NCBI RefSeq assembly: GCF_000737335.2
Contig: NZ_JMCC02000015.1
Span: 62,001-126,000, forward strand
DNA from: Enhygromyxa salina
Lineage (GTDB): Bacteria > Myxococcota_A > Polyangia > Nannocystales > Nannocystaceae
Direction: 5' to 3'
Length of the DNA stretch: 64,000 nt
Shown: piece after piece, positions 44,801 through 51,203 of the stretch
How positions within the stretch are numbered: position 1 is the first letter of the stretch
Layout: the number at the start of each line of letters is the position of its first letter
The notes under the pieces: model-generated
The model's input: only the letters and a program-made list of their open reading frames with translations
Database searches by the model: none
Told to the model about the DNA's origin: nothing
Program-made: the position numbers and the translations under genes

Positions 44801-47715
44801 TTCACGAGCTGCGCAACGCGGGGATGCTGACCGACGCCGGCTACGCGATCAACACGCTGTCCTCACTCGCGCTGCTGCTTGGGGCCCCGCTCGAGACCAC
44901 GCTGCAAGACGCACGGCTGGGGGCGGGCTTCTCCGGCCAGACCGGCGCGAGGTCGATCGCCGTCGTGATGGCCACGGCCGCGGACGCCTGCTGTGCGCTG
45001 ATGGACCACGAGCCTGGCGCGGGGCTGCGTGCGCGGGGCGAGGACGCCGCTGCGGTCGAGCTCCACCCCACAGACACCTACCAGTCTTGTCTGCACGCCG
45101 CGTTCGTGGCCTGGATGCTGCGCGACGACGAAGCCCTCGCGCAGGCGATCGCGGCAGGCCGGCCCGCTCGAATCGCCGGCACCGGGCTGTTCTCGACCGG
45201 CCTGTTCGACGTGCTCGATTCGATGCTCGCGTGTGCCGGCTACGCCGATCTCGACGACGACCGCCGCCGCGAGCTCGCGGCCACGCTCGACGCACGCTTC
45301 GCTCAGCTCGCGCGCTGGGAGGCGAGCTCCCCCACCAACGCGGCGCCGCTTCGCTCGTTGCTCGCTGGTGCGTGGGCGCAGGCGCGCGGCCAGCTCGACG
45401 AGGCGTTCTCGCACTTCGACGCCGCAGCCAACGCCGCCGCCAACGCTGGGTGGGTGAGCATCGAGGCCCGCGCGAACGAGCACGCCGCCGACGTGCTCGT
45501 CGCCCGCGATCAACCCAAGCTCGCCGTCGGCTACTTCGAGCATGCCCGACGCTGCTACGCCCGCTGGGGAGCCAGGGCGGCGGTGCGGCGGCTCGGCGAA
45601 GGCCCCCTGTCGAATCGCGAGGCCCCCCGCACCAAGCCCGCGTCGTCGCACACCTCATCGAGCGACACCCAGCTCACCCTCGACATCAGCGCGCTGGTCA
45701 AGATGGCCGAGACGATGTCCAAAGTGACAAGCGTCGAGGATGTCGTGATCGCGCTGCTCGACGGGACCGTGAAGAACGCGGGGGCCGATCGCGGCGTGCT
45801 GCTGCTCGATGACGAGGGCGGCCTGCACGTCGCTGGTGTGTTCGAGCGCAACAGCAGCGGCGCGCGACACGTCGACGCGGTCCCGCTCGCCGATGCCAGC
45901 GACCAGCTCGCGGAGTCGCTGATCAACGAGGCCGCCAGCGGCACCGAGCCGATCGTCGTGGATGACGGGCCGCTCGACGAGCGGGTCGCCCATGATCCTT
46001 GGGTCGTGGCGAGCCGCCCCCGCTCGCTGCTCGCGCTGCCGATCGTCAAGCAAGAGCGTCACGTCGGCGTGCTCTACCTCGAGAACAGCATGCTCAGCGC
46101 CGTGTTCTCTGCGCTCGACCTGCAGATCCTGATGACGCTCGCGCGACAAGCCGCGATCGCCCTCGACAACGCGCGCTTGTTCGATGCCCTGCGCGAGCGC
46201 GAGGCCCGGTGGCGCTCACTCGTCGACAACGCCCCCGACTTCATCGCGATCGTCGATCGTGACCACCGCTTCGAGTTCGTCAACCGCTTGGACCATGGCC
46301 TCGACGCCACGCACGTGCTCGGGATGACCGCCGAGCAGTTTCTCGACCCGAGCCACGCCAACGTCACGCGCGCAGCGATCGACAGGGTCCTCGCCCACGG
46401 GACCCACGAGTTCTACGAGGCCCGGGTCTCGACGCCATCAGGGGTCCGGCACCTGTCGACCAGGCTTGGCCCGATCAAGCGTGGCGACGTCATTGACCGG
46501 GTCACGCTGATCACGGCCGACCGCACCCACCAACACCAACTCGAGGAGCAGCTTCGCCAAGCCCAAAAGATGCAGGCGATCGGGACCCTCGCTGGCGGTG
46601 TCGCCCACGACTTCAACAACTTGCTGACCGTCGTGCTTGGCGCCTGCGAGCTCGCGATGATGCAGCTCGACGATCCCGGTGAGGTCGAGATCTCGCTGGT
46701 GGACATCCGCGACGCGGCCGAGCGCGCCGCGAACCTGACCCGGCAGCTGCTGGCCTTCAGCCGCCGCCAGGTGCTCAAGCCCAGGCGCGTCGATCTCAAC
46801 GCCCTCGTCACCGACATCGCCAAGCTCTTGCGCCGCCTGATCGGCGAGAACATCGAGCTGCGACTCGAGCTAGCCACGACCGGCGCTTGGGTCCACGTCG
46901 ATCCCAGCCAGCTCGAGCAAGTCCTGATGAACCTCGTGGTCAACGCCCGCGACGCGATGCCCGACGGCGGCGCGCTGGCGGTCCGCACCCGCCGCTCGCA
47001 GATCGACGCCGGTGAGCCGCAAGCCCCGCACGCGGTCGAGCCTGGCACCTACGTGATCTTGGAGGTCGAAGACGACGGGCTCGGTATCGCCGCTGATCAG
47101 CTCGGGCGGATCTTCGAGCCCTTCTTCACGACCAAGCCCGCCGGCTCCGGCACGGGCCTGGGGCTCTCGACCGTGCTCGGCATCGTCGAGCAGAGCGGGG
47201 GCAGCTTGTTCGTCGACAGCGAGCCAGGACGCGGCACCCAGTTTTGCATCTACCTGCCCTTCGGCGACGGGACCTCAGAGCAGCCAACGCTCGCCGTGCC
47301 AGCCCCGATCAACGAAGTCTCGAGCCGCAAGGTCATCCTCGTCGTCGAGGACGAGGCCACCGTTCGCAGCCTGACCGCGCGCATGCTCCGTGGCCTTGGC
47401 TACGAGGTCATGGTCGCGAGCAACGGCGACGAGGCCGAGGTCGTCGCCGCCCAGGCTGACGCGATTGATCTGCTGCTCGTCGACGTGGTCATGCCCGGCG
47501 CCAACGGCCGCGAGCTCGCCGATCGCATCGTCAACCAATGGCCGAACATGAAGGTGCTCTACATGTCGGGCTATACGGATGACGCGATCGTGCGCCATGG
47601 CGTGCTCGATGGCACGCGGGCGTTCTTGCAAAAGCCCTTCTCACGCCAGTCGCTCGCCCACGCCATCGCCGCGGCGCTGCGCAACGCAACGCTCGAGCGC
47701 CAGCCCGAAGGCTGA
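41836..47715 (+). CDS. Hybrid Ser/Thr kinase - AAA - GAF - PAS - histidine kinase - receiver
   Basis: 1959 residues. Ser/Thr kinase at about 10-270 with VIK lysine, HRDVKPDN (Asp127), IDFGIA (Asp146) and LEGTLEFIAPELTG, all intact. AAA ATPase at about 295-560, with Walker A GPAGCGRTT (Arg332 in place of the invariant Lys) and Walker B LFIDDLQWADE. Long TPR-like helical region about 600-1270. GAF 1279-1445, PAS 1450-1565, HisKA with His1591 (GGVAHDFNNLLT), HATPase with NARDAMPDGG and GSGTGLGLST, then a receiver with Asp1883 (LLLVDVVMPG). It resembles the HstK-type kinases of Anabaena with a C-terminal receiver added. ATG 41839 is an equal start. Confidence 0.9.
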   Translation: MMPLDAIRVTETLSESSRSVVVRGVDEDGRAVVIKRPHAALPLAECRPRFLNERMIYEQVESSRALRLRSFIDQGDELALVFDDPGCRSLPAHARQRPLSVLDTLEVTLGILDALVGLHRAHVVHRDVKPDNVLVDASLSRILLIDFGIASVVERATGIASKRGRLEGTLEFIAPELTGRVNRGADYRSDYYCLGATMYWMLAGESPFGRLELSELVHAHIARVPERLDVRNPAIPRPVASIVAKLLAKSPDERYQGAFGLRRDLERCMEALARDEPLHDFALAVLDPSERLTLTRRAYGRSRELDALESARERSRSSPQLVVVSGPAGCGRTTLVEEFRASVEASGEQVQFMQHKLEAARGEPMAAIKNTLSRLLRRYERGPASLRDAVHQRLHTQLDETGAALAEVLPELGLILGPRPELPVVDPGAARTRFWASVGRYASALLLPDHEYILFIDDLQWADEASRHLVEHLLAGDQRVLVIVTVPDDDAGLDEVHAWLHNLPGTRQTLELGPLGEGSLREWAQALLGDAAEASAFAQLLLERTRGIPLFVEQTVVALHDAGAISIDHATGCWTVDLTRARAQQASGDVVEFLVGRLRELPPKALNLLGLAAHVGVHFDLPTLASLANVTEADLATSLYEASAAGFLLENYRASAPTFTFVHERIRHAAAHSCTEDPAQLHLALAQRMLESDPATQDPEIIHVLASHVANTCELITDPDERQRFAEMCIRAAKHARAAATFVNAALHYETATRLLDDDTSHELLFDSLLALAECRFMAGDTKRGAQAYRALDELARSRLERARVLLSREQLLMIGEDIESCLNILVEAAALFELDLRGGGSPEWVGALMQRVLASLAQRSSASLMELPLIRAPELEVLLALLLAATKPAYVSGDLGLMTALTLTIIETSLEHGCSDASATAFMQLALLCASALEDFDAARRYSAIAFALFDRFPSSVLGSFAAMTYAVTVQPWIAPVGPDNSALREQFHELRNAGMLTDAGYAINTLSSLALLLGAPLETTLQDARLGAGFSGQTGARSIAVVMATAADACCALMDHEPGAGLRARGEDAAAVELHPTDTYQSCLHAAFVAWMLRDDEALAQAIAAGRPARIAGTGLFSTGLFDVLDSMLACAGYADLDDDRRRELAATLDARFAQLARWEASSPTNAAPLRSLLAGAWAQARGQLDEAFSHFDAAANAAANAGWVSIEARANEHAADVLVARDQPKLAVGYFEHARRCYARWGARAAVRRLGEGPLSNREAPRTKPASSHTSSSDTQLTLDISALVKMAETMSKVTSVEDVVIALLDGTVKNAGADRGVLLLDDEGGLHVAGVFERNSSGARHVDAVPLADASDQLAESLINEAASGTEPIVVDDGPLDERVAHDPWVVASRPRSLLALPIVKQERHVGVLYLENSMLSAVFSALDLQILMTLARQAAIALDNARLFDALREREARWRSLVDNAPDFIAIVDRDHRFEFVNRLDHGLDATHVLGMTAEQFLDPSHANVTRAAIDRVLAHGTHEFYEARVSTPSGVRHLSTRLGPIKRGDVIDRVTLITADRTHQHQLEEQLRQAQKMQAIGTLAGGVAHDFNNLLTVVLGACELAMMQLDDPGEVEISLVDIRDAAERAANLTRQLLAFSRRQVLKPRRVDLNALVTDIAKLLRRLIGENIELRLELATTGAWVHVDPSQLEQVLMNLVVNARDAMPDGGALAVRTRRSQIDAGEPQAPHAVEPGTYVILEVEDDGLGIAADQLGRIFEPFFTTKPAGSGTGLGLSTVLGIVEQSGGSLFVDSEPGRGTQFCIYLPFGDGTSEQPTLAVPAPINEVSSRKVILVVEDEATVRSLTARMLRGLGYEVMVASNGDEAEVVAAQADAIDLLLVDVVMPGANGRELADRIVNQWPNMKVLYMSGYTDDAIVRHGVLDGTRAFLQKPFSRQSLAHAIAAALRNATLERQPEG

Positions 47716-47843
47716 GAACCCGGTCGTGGGTCACTCGTCCACAGCTCGTGGGCCTCGAGACTGGCGAGCGCAGACGCCCAGGCTTGCTCGGTGTGGTCGG
47801 GCAAGAAGTGCACGCGACAGCCCTCCACGTCGTCGATCTCCAT
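47571..47843 (-). CDS. Possible small ORF coupled to the downstream lipoprotein gene
   Basis: 90 codons from ATG 47843. The ATG has AGGAG 7 bases upstream, and an in-frame GTG at 47873 overlaps the upstream lipoprotein's TGA (GTGA), so reinitiation is possible. The first 43 residues (MEIDDVEGCRVHFLPDHTEQ AWASALASLEAHELW...) look protein-like; the rest is antisense to the end of the hybrid-kinase gene and Arg/Ser/Ala-rich. It may be a real small protein or a truncated gene. No family recognised. Confidence 0.35.
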   Translation of the reverse strand: MEIDDVEGCRVHFLPDHTEQAWASALASLEAHELWTSDPRPGSQPSGWRSSVALRSAAAMAWASDWREKGFCKNARVPSSTPWRTIASSV

Positions 47844-47869
47844 GTGCGAGCTCCTGTGCGAGTTCAGAG

Positions 47870-48697
47870 TCACTCGATCACAAACGACTCTTTGTACGTC
47901 AGCAGCTGGGCCCCGACCATGTCGCGGATCCGCAGCTCCAACTGGTAGCGGCCAGGCCCCGGCACCGCCACGCTGCCCGTGATACGCCCGCCGCCGCTGC
48001 CCGCCTCGGCCTGGGGAAACCGAACATCGTCATCCTCGGTCTGCCGATACACTTCATTGCCCTCCGCGTCGCGCACGGTCTTCGCAATCATCACGTGATG
48101 CTCGCGCAGCAACGCCTCGAGGCCCTCGAGCGCCAAGTCGTACGAGATGTTGGCGGGATCGAGCGGCGCCGTGATTGGCTTTCCCTTGGGACCGAGGTAG
48201 CGAAACTCGGCGACCCGCAGCGAGCCGGCTGCGGCCACGGCGGCCTGATCCACGAAGTCGCGCCACTGCGCGGCGTCGAACACGAAGCCCTCGAGCTTGC
48301 CGCCAACTGCGGTCACGCTCAGGCCCAGCTGCTCGCGCCCAAACCGAACCACATAGCGGCGCTCCACCCCACCCGCGACCGCGTGCTCGGACTCGAGCTC
48401 GAGCGACTCGACGGCGCCGAGCCACTCGAGCGTCGCGGTGATCACCTCGAGCTCGCTCGCGCCGCGCCGCCCGAGATCCCCCGCGAGCGTCGCGGTGCAC
48501 TGCGCCCGCGCAGCCTGCAGATCCCCAGCCCGAAGGTTGGCGAGCAGATCTTGGGTCAGCTGATCCGTGGGGTCGTCCTGCGCAGCCGCGGGCGCGTGGG
48601 TTGGGCCGCCCCGCTCACACGCGGCAACGTTGAGCAGGCTCAGCAGGCTCAGCCCAAGCACCAGGGCGAGCCACGGCGATGCGATCCCCCGCGACAT
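47870..48697 (-). CDS. Predicted lipoprotein of unknown function
   Basis: 275 residues from ATG 48697, whose A is also the last base of the hydroxylase TGA (TGATG), so it is translationally coupled to that gene. Signal peptide with lipobox VAAC (LLSLLNVAACERG). The mature part begins with a DDPTDQLTQDLLANLRAGDL helix and a compact alpha+beta domain with VVRFGREQLGLSVTAVGGKLEG, and ends in beta-strands (YQLELRIRDMVGAQLLTYKE). The C-terminal 100 residues could be a beta-sandwich. No family assigned. Coupling to a cytoplasmic aryl-CoA enzyme is unusual. Confidence 0.7.
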   Translation of the reverse strand: MSRGIASPWLALVLGLSLLSLLNVAACERGGPTHAPAAAQDDPTDQLTQDLLANLRAGDLQAARAQCTATLAGDLGRRGASELEVITATLEWLGAVESLELESEHAVAGGVERRYVVRFGREQLGLSVTAVGGKLEGFVFDAAQWRDFVDQAAVAAAGSLRVAEFRYLGPKGKPITAPLDPANISYDLALEGLEALLREHHVMIAKTVRDAEGNEVYRQTEDDDVRFPQAEAGSGGGRITGSVAVPGPGRYQLELRIRDMVGAQLLTYKESFVIE

Positions 48698-51006
48698 CAC
48701 TTGTCCGGCCCGTGTCCATGCTGCGCCGCGACCAGATCCGCCGACGACATCCCAGCCCGATATTGCTCCGCCCACGGCACGTTGCGGTGCCAGCCCTGCT
48801 CCGCCGCCGCGTGCAAGGTCAAGTACGGGTCATACAAGTGCGGCCGAGCCAGCGCGCACAGATCCGCGCGGCCCGAGACGATGATCGTATTGATGTGATC
48901 CCAGCCCTGAATGTTGCCAACCGCCATGGTTGCGACCGTGCGCAGCTCGTTGCGGATCCGATCCGAGAACGGCGTCTGAAACATGCGCCCGTAGACTGGC
49001 TTGGCGCCCGGGTGGGTTTGACCGGCCGACACGTCGATCAGGTCACAGCCGTGCTCGTGGAACATGCGGGCGACCGTGACGGCGTCGGAATCGGACAGGC
49101 CCTCGGGCGACCAGTCGGTGGCCGAGATCCGCACGGACATCGGCTTGGTGCTGGGCCAGACCTCGCGGCACGCGTCGAACACCTCGAGCGGAAACCGCAT
49201 ACGACCGGCGAGCTTGCCCCCGTACTCGTCGGCGCGCGTGTTTGTCAGCGGCGAGATGAAGCTAGACAGCAAGTAGCCGTGGGCTGCGTGGATCTCGATC
49301 AGGTCAAACCCAGCCGCGAGCGCGTGCTTGGCCGCGCGCACGAACTGCTCGCGGATCTCGACCATGTCGGCCCGGGTCAGCTCGCGCGGGGTCTGGGAGC
49401 TGTCGTTCCACGGGATCGGCGAGGGCGCGACGAGCTCCCACGCCTGCTCGGGCGGCAGCGGACGCCCGCCCTTGGCCAGCACCTCTGTCGCCCCCTTGCG
49501 GCCCGCGTGGGCCAGCTGAATGCCGATCTTCGCCCGGCTGTACTCGTGCACGTAGTTCACGACGCGCTTCCAGCCGTCGCTTTGCTCCTGCGTCCACAAG
49601 CCCGTGCACCCGGGGCTGATCCGGGCTTCGGCGGAGACGTCGGTCATCTCGCACATCACCAACCCCGCGCCCCCGGTGGCCCGGCTGCCAATGTGAACGA
49701 GGTGCCAATCGTTGGGCACGCCGTCGCGCGCGGAATACATGCACATGGGGCTGACCACGACGCGATTGTCGAGGGTCATGTCCTTGAGCGTGAACTTGTG
49801 AAACATCGGCGGGGGGACCGGCTCGGTGTCCGCGACCGGCTCGCCAACGTGGGCCGAGAACCACCGATCCAAGCCGTCGACGTAGGCCGAGTCGCGGATC
49901 CGCAGGTTCTCGTGGGTGACCCGCTTCGAGCGCGTCATCATGCTGACGACGAACTGCTCGGGCTCGAAGTGCTTGTAGCGCGAGATGTCCTCGAACCACT
50001 TTTGGCTGACCGACGCGGCCCGCTGCAGCTTCGAGACATCCAGCCGCCGGCCCCGCTCATAGGCGATCAACGAGTCTTCGGCGCCGCGGGTGGGGTCCTC
50101 GGTCAGGGCGGCGACCAAGTGAATCGCGTCTTCCATCGCGAGCTTGGTGCCGGACCCGATCGAGAAGTGTGCGGTGTGGGCTGCGTCGCCGATCAACACC
50201 GTGTTGCCGTGATGCCACTGCGCGCACGAGAGCGTGGGAAACGACAGCCAGCGCGAGCGGTTGCCAAGCAGCTTGGCGCCGCCGAGCTCTTCGGCGAACA
50301 GCTGCTCGCAGTAGGCGATGCTCTGGGCTTCAGTGGCCTCGTGGAGCCCAGCGTTTCGCCAGGTCCGATCATCGCACTCGACGATGAAGGTGCTGGTGTC
50401 GACGTCAAACCGATACGCGTGAACTTGGAACAGCCCGTGCTCGTTCTCGCGGATCAAGAACGTGAAGGTGTCCCACAGCTTGTCGCTGCCCAGCCAGATG
50501 AACTTCGCGGTGCCCGGGACAATCGTGGTCTTGAAGGTGTCCTCGTAGCGGGCGCGGACCCTGGAGTTGATCCCATCCGCGGCGACGACCAGCGCGCAGT
50601 CGTCAAACCGGCTCATGTCGTCGTCGATCTCGGTGTCGTACTCGATCGTGACGCCAAGCTCCTCTGCGCGCGCGGCCAAGATCTCGAGCAGCTTGACCCG
50701 GCGGATCCCCGCGAAGTCGTGGCCGCCCGAGTTGATCACGCGACCCTTGAAGTGGACATCGATCGCCTCCCACCGGGCGAACGCGTCGCGGATCGCGTTG
50801 AAGCTCTCGGCGTCGGCGTCGGCGAAGTGGCCCATGGTCTCCTCCGAGAACACGACCCCCCAGCCCCAGGTGACCCCACGCGGGTTCTTTTCGACCACGG
50901 TGATCTGCGCGGCGGGGTGGGCCTTCTTGAGCAGGATCGCGCTGTAGAGCCCCGCGGGTCCCGCTCCAATGATGCCGACTTTCGGGGGATCAGACGCTTC
51001 ACTCAT
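48697..51006 (-). CDS. Bifunctional aryl-CoA hydroxylase / ene-reductase (salicylyl-CoA 5-hydroxylase type)
   Basis: 769 residues from ATG 51006 (MSEASDPPKVGIIGAGPAG); the longer frame to 51228 runs into a REP-like repeat. N-terminal half: class A flavin monooxygenase with GxGxxG (VGIIGAGPAGL), VVAADGINSRVR and FAD-binding VLIGDAAHTAH. C-terminal half from about residue 399: old-yellow-enzyme/2,4-dienoyl-CoA reductase-type domain starting MFHKFTLKDMTLDNRVVVSP, with QLAHAGRKG and IHAAHGYLLSSFISP. This is the layout of salicylyl-CoA 5-hydroxylase and of 2-aminobenzoyl-CoA monooxygenase/reductase; the substrate cannot be chosen between them. Confidence 0.85.
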   Translation of the reverse strand: MSEASDPPKVGIIGAGPAGLYSAILLKKAHPAAQITVVEKNPRGVTWGWGVVFSEETMGHFADADAESFNAIRDAFARWEAIDVHFKGRVINSGGHDFAGIRRVKLLEILAARAEELGVTIEYDTEIDDDMSRFDDCALVVAADGINSRVRARYEDTFKTTIVPGTAKFIWLGSDKLWDTFTFLIRENEHGLFQVHAYRFDVDTSTFIVECDDRTWRNAGLHEATEAQSIAYCEQLFAEELGGAKLLGNRSRWLSFPTLSCAQWHHGNTVLIGDAAHTAHFSIGSGTKLAMEDAIHLVAALTEDPTRGAEDSLIAYERGRRLDVSKLQRAASVSQKWFEDISRYKHFEPEQFVVSMMTRSKRVTHENLRIRDSAYVDGLDRWFSAHVGEPVADTEPVPPPMFHKFTLKDMTLDNRVVVSPMCMYSARDGVPNDWHLVHIGSRATGGAGLVMCEMTDVSAEARISPGCTGLWTQEQSDGWKRVVNYVHEYSRAKIGIQLAHAGRKGATEVLAKGGRPLPPEQAWELVAPSPIPWNDSSQTPRELTRADMVEIREQFVRAAKHALAAGFDLIEIHAAHGYLLSSFISPLTNTRADEYGGKLAGRMRFPLEVFDACREVWPSTKPMSVRISATDWSPEGLSDSDAVTVARMFHEHGCDLIDVSAGQTHPGAKPVYGRMFQTPFSDRIRNELRTVATMAVGNIQGWDHINTIIVSGRADLCALARPHLYDPYLTLHAAAEQGWHRNVPWAEQYRAGMSSADLVAAQHGHGPDK

Positions 51007-51102
51007 CGTCGCGCAGTCTGCCACGAGCCAGCGGTGATTCGGCGAGCAAATTTGGTTTGCGCGAGCGCGACACGGCGATCGTGTCAGTTGGCTCACGGGT
51101 AT

Positions 51103-51141
51103 TGTCAGCTCGGGCGAGGGCTTCTCGCCGGCTCGCGGACA
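51103..51141 (+). repeat. REP-like dispersed repeat, copy 4
   Basis: TGTCAGCTCGGGCGAGGGCT followed by TCTCGCCGGCTCGCGGACA. The best match to copy 1 (3191-3229), differing by a 2-base insertion and one substitution. Lies in the divergent gap between the aryl-CoA hydroxylase and the aminopropyltransferase-like gene. Confidence 0.6.
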
Positions 51142-51203
51142 CGCCCGACAGGTCGTCGCGTTCGTCATCGGGCCGCGATCGAACCCCTGGTAAGCTCGCG
51201 CCG

